64,000 bases of DNA from Narthecium ossifragum (taxonomy: Eukaryota; Streptophyta; Magnoliopsida; Dioscoreales; Nartheciaceae). Of this stretch, positions 34,901-46,200 are shown piece by piece; within the stretch, counting starts at the first letter, position 1, and each line of letters opens with the position of its first letter. Location: positions 5,201,485-5,265,484 of the forward strand of contig OY986968.1 of assembly GCA_963920575.1 (NCBI GenBank). Reading direction: 5' to 3'. The translations under genes were made by a program, and so were the position numbers. A model generated the notes under the pieces. It made no database searches and was not told where the DNA came from. It saw only the letters and a list, made by a program, of their open reading frames with translations.

Positions 34901-37689
34901 AAGTGTTGTCTATCATGCCAAGCTACTCCATAATTGCATTGGTGTATATTGTACTAATTGAGTGCTAAACATAATATGTTTAACTACAAATTTCATCATG
35001 CATATTTTCCTGAGGTTTTTGTAACAATTATGTACATATGTCCCAGACTGGGAAGTGATTGGTTTAATGCCAGGGATACAAAATCTCTCTTCTTCTTTGA
35101 AAGAATCTGCATGCAAGGTTCTCGACAGGGTCATAGCAGTAAGCGAGTTCTTTTCCCCTCGGGGAAAAATAGAAGCTCTTCTAGGTTAGTTAGGAAAGGG
35201 AAAATCCCTTTTTGAATGAGTCTAGGCTGTCCGCTGGAGAACATTGCCTGGGGGCACCCTCCGCCTACAGAAGCTTAGGTATTTGATTTAAAAATAAAGT
35301 CTCATCCTAAAGAGGAAAGCTGAACATCCAACTATAGCTTAAAAGTTGAATGTTGTAGTCCCAGCCATCCCGCAATTTCCATAAGAAATTGGATAAGTGA
35401 ACGTCTTTCTCTCTCCTTGAGGGAGAAGCAAGAATAGCGAAGCAGAAAGGAAATATCCTTATGAAATTCATTGTAAATTATGGCAAATTATGATAGAGCA
35501 TCAGATAAGTTCTTTTTGCTACCATAAACTTGCAACATATGCAGTTCCAAGAACTTAGAAGTCTAATGCTTTGGCCATGTTTGCTTTTCCCTTGGTACAA
35601 TTTTTTCTTGTCAACAGAATGGCAAGTAGAGTTAATTTCTTACCTGAACTCTATGTGTGTTGGTCTTCTATCTTAATGGTGCCAGTAGTTAAAAGGAGAT
35701 CAGATGCTGTTCGAACTGAGCCTCTACTGGCAGAATGTAATGGGCGAACATATTGGAGATTGACAGGCTGTAGTACTCCTACTATTATGCTTCAAGGTTT
35801 GTTTTTTCTGCTCTATATTCTTTTCCACTAGTTTAAGATGGCAAATGTTAAGCTTAATCCTTGATCCTTCCAGAAATTGGGAACTCAGACTTGCTTACGC
35901 CTAAAGAAAGGTGGTACACGTACGATGAAGAGAATGAAAAAGTAGTAGAGAACCGCATTTCTCAATTAAGGTACAGAAGTTCTTGTAGTTGTTCCACTAT
36001 CATTGACTATGGTGTTCATGTTGGAAAATAGCTTGACGTCGTCCTTAACTTTTGTTCAAATTGATACTCTATACGTTAATTGGGCACTATGTGGACTAAC
36101 TCTATGCTAGGTAATTGGAAATGTTTTCAAGGACTTGCTTGTACTAAGAAATATCTCTCCACCATATTTAGTGGATGAAGAAAACTGACCCTAAATCTTG
36201 GACTCCCTGTCTTTTGTAGTTTTTTTGGTCGTTCAGGTGTTGCATAGACATCTGAATGCTATTAACTCATATTGAATCCTACAAGAGGTAGAAGGGATAT
36301 GTGCAGCTTGTATAAGTGAGAAAATATCTAGTCAACTGCCTAATTCTCTTACTGTTGTAAGTTTTGGTGGCTCAATGATGATAGTTTTAGTTTTTTTTCT
36401 TACAAGCTTAAAGTTTAAGCTTTTCCTTTCGGGTATTATGACTGCTTCTGACTTGTATATATAGTTCCTTGAAAGTAAGGGCTCGCAGAAGTTTAAAGAA
36501 GAAGGCATCAGAAAATCCAGAGGAAAAGATGAACGATGACTCTCTTAACAGTTCAAGATCTCCAAATTGCTCTATGGAAGGTATTATATCCATCTTCCTC
36601 TTTTCGTTCGTGTCAAGATCAAGCAATATGCCATTGACAGCAATAAATGCAAACAATTTTTTTTCTTACATGAGGTTAAATCATTATGCCCAAAAAGGAG
36701 ATTGAGGTGTTTGTTTGTCTTTCGAATTGATAAATCCTAAATCTGAATCTAAGCCACAAATGCCAGAGTGGACTTTGGGGGGGGGGGGGAGCACGAAAAG
36801 GAGAAAGAAAATATTCATGTAGCCTAGAAGGTATATGCTCCATAGTATTCTCATGTTGTTGGGTTACGGTTTTGGCAATGATGTGATGATGCCAATATTA
36901 TAGCAGCCGTATGAAACATTAGTAAGAGATTCATCCAATTCAAATCTTCATGGAGGAAGGTGTGAGTTGTAGCTTGCATTTAACTATCGGCCCAATGTTA
37001 ACTTCTCAATTTTATGTGATAGTGAAGGACTTTTTCGAGGAGGAATAACACTTCATCCTTCCTTGCACCATTTTGTTCTCGATACTCTTCTGTTTGGTTG
37101 GCTTCTAAATCGTGATTAGCATCAGCAGTGATCTTCACTAGTGATAATTTACAATGTACTTTAGGATCTGACCCATTTCAGTTGAGCAGATGCCATGCCC
37201 TTGGAAACTGAATGCTCAAGAAAACAGAATCACTCTTAAGGATATCAAAAGCTGTTAAAGTTGATGTAATTTTTCTTGCCTCATTTTAGTCTTCCTTGTC
37301 CTAGATATGCTGTGAGCCTACAATAATAATGTTTGCAGGTGATATGGACCTGTGTTATTTTTGGATCTGATGGACCTGTGATTTCTTAGACTTCTCCTTT
37401 GGCATTCTTCCCTCAAAGTAGAACCAATGTCCTCTGATGTTATGGTCTTTAAACTTCATTCAGTATACTTATTTTGCTATTTGGTCCCGTCATGATCTAT
37501 CTTGACACCACTTAGCTTTTCATTTCCTCCAAAACGATAGCCACTCACAGTTTGGTCTTTCTCTTCATCTTTAATCAATTTTTGTGAAGTTACTCTTATG
37601 TATGAGTTCAAAATGCTTGTGTCATCATCTTAACGCAATGTAACAATTCTTCAGGTGTTAATGGAGCTGGGTACTCGGCAAGTGACTAA
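28948..37689 (+). CDS. CDCA7-like protein A: zf-4CXXC_R1 plus DDT-like domain, 574 aa
   Basis: Nuclear chromatin protein of the zf-4CXXC_R1 family. Exons: 28948-29124, 29209-29309, 29426-29512, 29610-29730, 29823-30116, 30605-30747, 30829-31008, 31087-31177, 31252-31423, 35686-35796, 35874-35970, 36465-36580, 37655-37689; all introns GT-AG, total 1725 nt, frame open to TAA. The zinc domain (about residues 57-135) has CHQCRQK, CPLRFCRKCLLNRYGE, WICPKCRGICNCSHCR and PTGQL. A basic stretch RNQRKRK (about 192-198) could be a nuclear signal. Residues 226 to about 370, starting LPQGIPVLTVAGVEL, resemble a DDT-type helical domain. The C-terminus is Lys/Ser-rich. In animals CDCA7 recruits the remodeller HELLS to hemimethylated DNA; plant DDT-containing members are less understood. 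Intron 9 is 4.3 kb. Confidence 0.93.
33464..34026 (+). mobile_element. Gypsy-like gag/LTR remnant in intron 9 of gene A
   Basis: Comparison with gene B intron 9 (near 44800) shows about 560 extra bases here. A frame at 33395-33718 includes KLDRMGPITR-type sequence, reminiscent of the end of Gypsy gag (GPMTRA), followed by an LTR-like 3' region (TTTTTCCTTGATTGTTAGGAAGG, TTTTGCTTGTATTTAG). Exact ends are unclear. Confidence 0.4.
35116..35450. other. Compositionally distinct island in intron 9 of gene A, possibly organellar
   Basis: This stretch (CCCCTCGGGGAAAAATAG; GGGGGCACCCTCCGCCTAC) is unlike its surroundings and has no counterpart in intron 9 of gene B. Its style recalls plant mitochondrial intergenic DNA, but I cannot name a source gene. 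A nuclear insertion of mitochondrial DNA is a guess. Confidence 0.25.
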
Positions 37690-37895
37690 GATGTTAAGCT
37701 AGGAGGCACACTGGAATAATTCAAAGCTGTTCCTAGGATCCTTCATCTTGAAAACTTTTATACAGCTGGAAATCAGACCTATGCAGTACAACCACATATA
37801 ATTATATTGGATTTAGTGTTCCATCACTTCAATCTGGTATTTAAGGCCATGGCATCGTTTCTTTCTGATATTTATGACATGACCAAGGATTGAGA

Positions 37896-38145
37896 ATGGC
37901 AGATGGTTAGGAACCTGACCTTTTCAGGTATTCTCTTGGCTACCTTTACCAATTGTCCTGAAAATTCTGTCATATCTTTGAATTTATCGTCCTGATTAGT
38001 TGATTTGAAGGCAGCTCAACCGGGTCATGGAGATGATAGTTTTGGGATCCACCAACAGCATTCGTCTTTTGTAGCTGAAGGTAACATGGTGGATATGCCG
38101 GAGTTTTGGGAACTTGAAAACCTTATGGTAACATAGCCTTCAGAG
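37896..38145 (+). pseudogene. FTSZ2: Second FtsZ2 copy: end of exon 6, last intron and last exon only
   Basis: Sequence from about 37896 aligns with the end of FtsZ2 exon 6 (ACCTTTTCAG versus ACCTTTGCAG), then with the last intron (GGTATTCTCTT ... TTGATTTGAAG) and with the last exon, reading AAQPGHGDDSFGIHQ and EGNMVDMPEF, against GAQPGHGDNFGIN and EGSMVEILEF in the first copy. It diverges after EF. It sits about 200 bp past the stop of gene A, at the duplication junction. Confidence 0.85.
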
Positions 38146-38263
38146 ATCTCAGAACGTATGATCAAGCTGCACATGGTGTCTGACTTGGGGTCTGAAAAGG
38201 GTCCTCATCTTCTTCGGTATTTAATTGATGTACGGGTCAGGTTAAATACACCGCACAAAGTTA

Positions 38264-38425
38264 CACCGTATCATTTTTTTTATTGAGTTTTAAAAAATCA
38301 AACACTATGTTATATGATTCGATCGGTAACAACCGAATTATGTAAAAATACATCATTCGATTGTTACCGATCGAATCATATAATATAGTGTTTGGTTTTT
38401 TAAAATCAAATAAAATGGTACGGTG
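38264..38425. repeat. Foldback MITE or hairpin of 162 bp
   Basis: Arms 38264 to about 38333 and 38360 to 38425 are near-complementary along their length, including CACTATRTTATATGATTCGA and CGGTAACAA, with a loop of about 25 bases. No target duplication is evident. It lies between the FtsZ2 tail and gene B. Confidence 0.75.
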
Positions 38426-38589
38426 CACTTAGTAATTCTTACGATGTTTTTAGTTTGATTAGCCGTTTTGCTGTAACTCTTGTAGAGAAAGAAAAGAAAT
38501 ATATATATATATATATTAATGAGCAGCTCTGTTTGAGTAAATTTTCTTCCCCAGACACAACTTAACTGTCTAATGTATGTCAAATGCCT

Positions 38590-38885
38590 TATCAAGCTCG
38601 AGCCGAGGTCGACCTTTAACCGAGCTTTTCAAAACTTGTTTGAGCTCGGTCCATAATCTTATTGTTGAGCTCGAGCTTGGCTCCTGTAAACGGGCTCGTT
38701 CGCAAGCTTGTTATCAAATAGTTAATCGCTTGTTATCGAATAGTTAATCGAGCTTGAGGAGCTTGGCTTGGTTCCTGTAAACGGCTCGTTCGCAAGCTTG
38801 TTATCGAATAGTTAATCAAGCTTGTTCATGAGTGGTTAATCAAGCATGTTCGTGAATAGCTAATTAAGTTTGTTCATGAGCAGGA
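38590..38885. repeat. GAGCTCGAGC-type repeat with ~85-bp internal duplication
   Basis: The block begins AAGCTCGAGCCGAGGTCGA. Within it, GGCTCGTTCGCAAGCTTG plus TTATCGAATAGTTAATC occurs at about 38692 and again at about 38782. This resembles common plant MITE-like repeats built of GAGCTCGAGC motifs. No coding content. Confidence 0.6.
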
Positions 38886-39717
38886 GCAGTTACACCAAAC
38901 AAGCAATAAATGAACATGCAAGTGCCCCTGTTAGGTTTGAGAATAGGTTGGAAATACCCTCTTATCCTTTTTTTTATCCCTAAATAGAAATATCTCAGCA
39001 ATTGAAGGATAAGATTTATCCCTATCCCAATAAATGCAAGCTTGATTTCTATCCTCACCGAGTAAAAAAGTATTTTTGCGGGTGTTTCAAGTAAGATATA
39101 GTGATTAGACCGGGGAATATAATAATATAAATATTATAATCCTCAAATATAATATTATAATATTCATCCTCAAATATATCCTCGAAGCATATATATTATA
39201 TTTTATTATCATATATTTTTACTCTATTTTACTCGAGAATAATAATATAAAGTTTGTACAGTTTACTCACGAATACCGAAACTTAACTTAAAAAATTATT
39301 ATAATATTATAATTTTGAATGTGAAACATGTCAAGATTCTCATAATTCTTGATCAAATTCTCAATAAAACCTATTTAAAGATATTTTTTGGTATTTGATA
39401 ATAAAAAATACAATTCCTACACTTATTCCACATTCTATATCAAAACACAGTTTTCTTATTTCAAGTAATCATTATTGAGTTATTCTTATTTTTCAATCAA
39501 ACATCATAAGTGGAATAACTTTACCCCCATTCATTATCCTAATTTTACTGAAAAAAAATCTTTTAATTCGGAATGACCAATCCTCTTAATACTGTGGACA
39601 CCATGGGCAGAGAAAGAAGGGGACAACAGGCCAAACATGGGTCAGGCTTCATCGGGTGTCACGCGGATCAAACCAAGCCCGGCCTGGCCCATGATGCCTA
39701 ATTAATTGCCTATGTCT
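38886..39717. other. AT-rich spacer upstream of the gene B promoter region
   Basis: No gene is seen. The part to about 39590 is very AT-rich with many TATAAT/ATATTAT runs and looks like decayed MITE sequence. The part 39590-39717 is richer in GC and not recognised. Confidence 0.35.
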
Positions 39718-40135
39718 GTCTATCTAGCCTCATCCTCTCTTTCACGCTCTTCACAATTCATTCTCATAAAATCTTGCTCCAAAGTTCAATACAGATGAAC
39801 ATATTAGCCCCAAACCCAAACATGGAAAACTAATAATTACTCCAGAATCCTATCTTCCCGAGCATATATCTCCCTTTGATGCACACCCAAAAGATAAAAG
39901 ATAACCATTAATTACTCTTCTCCAAGTCAGTCCATTCCAATTTCCAAACCCCAATGAACCTATAATCCCAAACATGGAAACCCTCCTCCTCATAGGCATA
40001 CATAGGCCCATGAACACGCGTTACACACAGCAACTAAAGAAACATAGACACCGCTTCGGTTTCACTCTCTCTGAGTCTCTGACACCACACCCAACAAAAC
40101 AAACCATTCATTCCGTTCGATTCAAACAAAGCCCA

Positions 40136-40196
40136 GGCGCCAAGTGGAGCGCTTCACATCTGAGTAACTCCCGCCCCTCCACCACCATTTATACAC
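40136..40196 (+). promoter_or_regulatory. Core promoter of CDCA7-like gene B: E2F-like site and TATA-like box
   Basis: TTGGCGCC (minus strand of 40136-40143) matches the E2F consensus TTSSCGSS; ACTCCCGCC follows at 40167-40175. TTTATACAC at 40188-40196 is a TATA-like element about 80 bp before the ATG. The order GCCCA - E2F-like - CTCCCGC - TATA is shared with gene A, so it predates the duplication. Confidence 0.4.
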
Positions 40197-40274
40197 GCTT
40201 CCAACACCTCCTCTTTGTTCTCTTCTCTTCTCCTCCTCCGGCCAGTTAGTTAGTCTTGATAGGCGATCGCAGTC

Positions 40275-43200
40275 ATGGCCGTGGAATCGAGCTCTGATGC
40301 AATTACCATCAACAAGGAGGAGAAGCAGTCTCCCGGCAAGCGCACCATGAACCAGGACTCAGAGAAGGGGAAAGCATGCCACCAGGTAAGTCTTTGTATG
40401 GTTTCCTTCGGAACTCTGGTTAGATGCTTCTTCATGTTATCTGATTGTTGGAAGAGTTATTAAAATCGTTGGTTGGATGCAGTGTCGGCAGAAAAATCGG
40501 GAGATTTCAGCTGGATGTAAGAAGCTGAAGACCCAAAATAAGCCATGCCCGTTGAGGTATTGCCGGAAATGCCTCCTCAACAGGTTGATCTCATCTCACT
40601 GCTTCCTTTGTCCAATTTTATGGGTCTTTTTTTCTCGGATTTACTTTCTTGTGGGAATGATTTCGATTTGTTGTGTTTGATAAAATTGGATTTGTTTCGG
40701 TGTAAGATATGGGGAGAATGCGGAAGTAGTGGATGGGCTTGAAGACTGGGTTTGCCCCAGATGCCGTGACATCTGCAATTGTAGCAGTTGCAGGTATTGA
40801 TTTTATTTTCTTTTTTAATGGATGGATGTTTGCGTTTTCGGTTACTTATCATTTTGTGTCTTGTTTAGGCCCAAGAAAGGGTTTGAGCCGACTGGAGCAC
40901 TTTATCAGACGGCAAAGAAAGCTGGCTTCTCCTCGGTTGTGGAATATCTTAAGTATCAAGATTCCCAAGGCTCAGCCGCGGAAACCTTGGTAAAGAATGC
41001 TTCTATATCATCTAGAGAGGATCCATTTTTTTCATTTCTGATAACCGATTCATCTTATGGGATTAAAGGCTTTTTATTTGTGGATTATCAAAGATTCGAA
41101 TGATGGCTCTTATTAGTCATTTACTTGCGTTTGATCTTTAAAGGGGCAAATAGCTACAGGCGAACAAATCGAGAAAGATGAGGTTGGCGAGAAAGCGAAC
41201 AAGTCTTTCACAGCTTCTGGGAGTAATGAAGAGGAACTCAACATTAAAAAAAAGAGAAAAACGAAAATGCTTCCAGAACCGAAACAGGAAGAGCCACAAG
41301 CAATTGCAACACCTGAGGTAGAAATCATGCTACCACAGGGCATTCCAGTGTTGACAGTTGGCGGTGTTGAGCTGCCCACTGATGATGTTGGGCCAGCTTT
41401 GCAGTTTCTTGAATTCTGCAACACATTCTCAGAGGTATTAGTGGTGTTCAGCTCATTGAAATAATAGTTAGTAAGCTTGAATGAATTGATGGAGTTTTGT
41501 TGCTGGATAGTGATTTCTCATGAATAGTAGTAAATGCAAATTTTTGATGTCCTGTTAAATTGTTGTGAAAAATAGGGCCTTCTAGATGGTCCTTATGTGC
41601 GAGATTAAGTTGTTTTAAGGATTTAATGATGCTGCTATCTAGGTTGTACTGTTCGTTACCATCTTAGTTTGGTGATAAGTTTACTTGACATTGAAAAGGC
41701 TATGCTCTGTGTCATTACTTACGAATATCTTGGTTGCTCTGAAACTTAGTCACAAGCTTGCCATTTTATTGTGCCTCCTTGAACTTGAGGAAGAATGATG
41801 AACATCAAGTTGCTTATTTAAATAACAAACGCCTAATTATCGTTTTCCCCCCTTCTTCACAACTACATCTGTTTCAGTAGATAACAGATATACCGACACT
41901 GAGTTGCACCAAAGAAGTGCGATTGGATTGACATATTTGATCTACAGGTTCTTGACATAAATAATGGTTTTCCTGAATCCGTTCTCCGAGAAATAGCAAG
42001 AGGACGTGGTGGGCGTCAGGAAATTATTTCGCCAGCCATTCAATTGCATGTCAAGCTGCTCTCTCTGGTCCAAAATGACATTGGAGAAGGGTAAAATTTT
42101 TCACGACGATTATTTTCTCTGAATTATCCAGGGGAAATGTGTGTAGATCCATTTATCTTCCTTTCCAGATCTCTTTCAAGCTCAACAAGCGACAGTACTT
42201 CATGGTTACGTGCTCTTGGAAACTGTATCACTGAATCTTCCTGTGCGCCAAAGGAACTGCAGCTTGTTTTCCTTAGTAACGAGGCTGTTGAATATGATAA
42301 TTTGAACTCATCACAAAAGTTGAGGCTTTTGAACTTTCATTGTGATGAGATCGTTGGCACTCAGTAAGTTGTATTCTTTCCAGATCACTGTAGTATGTTA
42401 TCATTAATCACATTGTTACCTACAAGATATATCTTTGTACAGAGACCTGAGGAGTTGGATCGAGGAAGAAAACACAAAGTTTCTTGAAAGAAAGAAGGAG
42501 GCTAGAGAAAAAACTTGTGCTGCTAAAAGAAAGGTCCTAGTCTCAGAAACTGAGGACCATCCTTTTGGATTCTTATCTGGCCAAACTTTTACAAATCAAA
42601 TTTTGTGCAGGAAAAGCATCTTAAGCAGAAGCTGAAGGATCATGTGGCCAGCGTTACGCTTCCTACGACAGGAGAAGCTACTAGTTCAGTTTCAGAACAT
42701 GACCATTTAGTTTTGGATATCAAGTCTGAGTCAGAAAAAGCTCAAGTAGAGGTGCTTGAGTCGATCAACCTCTTAACTGAAAGTATGTTCAAGATTAAAT
42801 TCCTTTCACTTTTTTTTCCTGTGTTAAATACTAAATCCACATGTCTCTGTGGATGGCACGCCCGAATGCTGCGTGAACGACATAGCCATGATGGTATATG
42901 GGCCCCACTTGCATTGCAAAGTGCAGGTGGAAATGAAATACAATATATGAGGTCAACAGAGCATGTGGATTCTTTCTTTATATGTTGCATCACTTGTTAC
43001 ATGTTGCCTGGGCCTCATATATTGCAGTTTCCTCGTTTTGAACTTAATGTTGCATTCTATAAATTTGATAATGAGCAGCTTGAGCCTATTAAAACAAAAT
43101 GAAAATATTCATCATATTTAAAGCCCCCTCCTTTGTAGCTTGTTAAATTCAAACAGCATAATTAGGCGGTCAGCTTTACTTTGGTTTTGGAAAAAGCAAC

Positions 43201-46200
43201 TAACATTCGAATTGCCACTTTTAGGTTTCCTTAGCAGACTATGCTTGGTGGGCATTGGATTTGACATTTTGGATTTTGAAATATGAAATCCAGCTTTTTT
43301 TAATGACCTTCAACTTACGAGCGCTTCTGTCTCTGTATAAAGCTAGCAAGTCTTTACATGTGCACTCATTGTCGTAGTTTGTGTTAGAAAATCTGAGATG
43401 CGATAAGATTGCTGGTAGGAGTTCCTAGGGTTGCTTGTGTGAGGACCAAGGGGCTGGTGTCTTCATAGTAGCCTATGAGAAGTCTACATGTAGAAAGATA
43501 GACTGTTCAGGTGAAGTTGAACAATTGTGAACAAGATGGTGCTATATCTTCCATGGACAAAAAGTAAATATTATCTGATTACATATGAGTGGAGTTTCAA
43601 GGAGCTTTCAGAAAGTTATGTGCACCATTTGGCCCAATGTGGTAGTTGTTGCCATTTGGCTGCCTATGTGAGCACAAGGAATTAGAGGCATAATAGGGAT
43701 CAATGAGAAGTCGAACATGGAGAAGGAAAGTGGGGAGTGGTGGGCTTACTTTTTTTAACACTTTCTTGTTCCTACTCATAAAAGATTGGTAGTTGGGTTT
43801 CCTCATATGGAGTTATTTATGAACTGATTGTAATTCATGCTAGATATGTCCAAATTGTCGACTCATACATTCCAAAGTTGGCATTATATGAAGGGATAGG
43901 TTGAGAGGTTAGAAAGGACGTATGTGAAGAAGGCCAAGTCTTCTTGTAGATTTAGCGACTTAGAGACCGGGACGACACGTGCCACCGGCAAGGTAATCCT
44001 TGCCCTAAACCAATGATTTCTGTGCGTGGCGGTCAGCATGGTTTGGCTGGCAGAGAATCAGCACGTACATCCTGTATCGGTAAAGGCTTTGCCCATTGTC
44101 ACAAGTCATCGCTACATTGTTCGTCCTAGTGATTGTCACAATAAGTAATCCTTGATCTAAACTAATCTAATTGTTTGATACTTGAGATTGGAATCATTTG
44201 GCCTTTGCGTTTTGTTTCACAAAACTTCTAACAAGCAATTCAAGGTCAAATTCCGTATTGAATAACTTCAAACAAGCTCTTCATTAACCCTATACCGAAC
44301 ACTTAAATTCATTTGCAATCTTGTTATAGAAACTTTTTTGGAATCTTAACCTTCCAATATATGTAAAAAATCTTTTAAGAGTCTTTAAGTTTGGATAGGG
44401 AGAAATTTGTTAGACAGAACGAAAATGAAATGTGGATATGATTTAGTACTGGTAGACCATTAAGATATATAAAGAAAGACCATCATTATCATTTAAGTTT
44501 AATTACAATATTCTAGATTCCACTTATGTAGCCTCCAAAAGAAGCTATCAATAGTTTTGAACACTTTCTATCAGCTTCACAATGGCACTCCAAAGCTGAA
44601 TTCTTGATGAAGATAGCTTTGCTATGGAGGGCCTGTAGAAGAGCAAAAGACATTTGCTGATGGAGAAGAAATACTGAGTTAGTTCCTTGGTTGATACCAT
44701 GGATTTGCTTTGCAATTGGTACCATATTTGTTTGCCATGGTATGCACATAGCACGAAGTCAAGGAGGTGGTAAATCAAGGGCAAATAATAGGACACTATG
44801 AGAGCAAAAGCAAGAGATAGAGAGGAGGGACAAGTTGGAAGGAAGGGAGGTCATCGGTTGCCATATGTAGGAGAGGAGTTGCACCTTTGTTGTAGGGGAG
44901 CAGGGATGTCGTTATTTGGAGGAGTGAAGAAGTGGAGGAGAGGAGTGTCGGGAGGAGGGCAATTCATTGATTGTCATCGTGTGGGAAAGACATCAGGATC
45001 AGTGTCAGCATCAGGAGGAGAAGAGCATTGGAAGGAATGGTAGGGTTTTTTTCTTACCCAAAAGGTAGAAGTCCTTGTTTGACACCTACTTTAAATAGAA
45101 AAAAGAGAAAAAAAAACGTTGTTTCGAGCGGGTTTGAAATAAAATTCACCAAAGCAGACCTGCCATCATACAGGGTTTATATATTGCAAATATTTTTGCT
45201 AGCACCGTATGTATCAGGCAACATGCACAATATCGCTTAGCATGAAAAACCTTTGTTGAAATTGTTTTAGTAGTCGGTCCAGGCAACTTGCTAATTAGTG
45301 AACTAGTCATTCACAAGCCTGAGGTGCCTTGACTTGACTTTGATTGCATGGACAATTAGATACTTGGTGCTTCTATTATATGCATCTATTAGCTGCAATT
45401 TACAACTTTTGCATTATAACAAATTGGCTAAAACGGGAAAAAATAGACTCGCTTAAGCCATGCACAAGAGGTAGGGGAACTTTGTTTAGGGTTAGTGTTG
45501 TTATTTACCTTGAGTCCTAGAATTGGGATTTTCAAAGCACCACCTTGTCATCTTTGAAGTTAGCTTTCTGTTTAAACATTTTAATTTGGAGAAGACTTTG
45601 CTCATGATACAATCACATTTACATCATATAACTAGGGTCATAAGTAATTTATAGACGCTTATCTTCAGGTGCCCAAGTTGTTTTCTAACCTCCGCATTTC
45701 ATTCTAGCATACCCTACTCGCTTGAATTGACCTTTCATCTTTGGAAATGTAGCTAGTTAAAGATATGACAACCATTGTTTATTAGGCACTTAAATAAGTT
45801 GCTGAAAAAGTTTGCCAAGTATGACAAGATCATTGATGGAATCCCCATAGGTGATAAGTTCCAAAGAAGGATTATTTGTTCAAAAACTGATGTGAATCAT
45901 GGTTATTCATACACCTCTTATTGAGAGAGAGCTATCCAAAATTTGTCCCTTAACAGGTTTCATGTTAATATGTTGAGCTTTTTGTATACTCTCTTCTTCA
46001 TGCAAAACGATAAATGCGAACCAAGAAGGCCTCAACCATTAGGAGTCGTTGCAGGTATACTTTGATTGATTAGGGAATAAGATATCCGATCTAGAAAGTA
46101 CTGACATGAACACGCGAAACGAAATGACAAGACCGGACATGCCGACACAACAATTTTTATAGAATGCAAGACACGACACGGCAGGGGCACTTAGAGATAA

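Larger units (their letters stand above)
24506..37895 (+). repeat. Tandem segmental duplication, copy 1 (gene A)
   Basis: Promoter-proximal sequence, all 13 exons and intron sequence (including parts of the large intron 9) match copy 2 at 37896-50700. The 3' flanks after the stop codons also align (AAGATRYTWA then CAAAGCTG). Copy 1 carries three extra transposons in its upstream region (24548-26016, 26077-27327, 27435-28621) that are absent from copy 2, whose sequence gives the empty sites. Confidence 0.85.
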
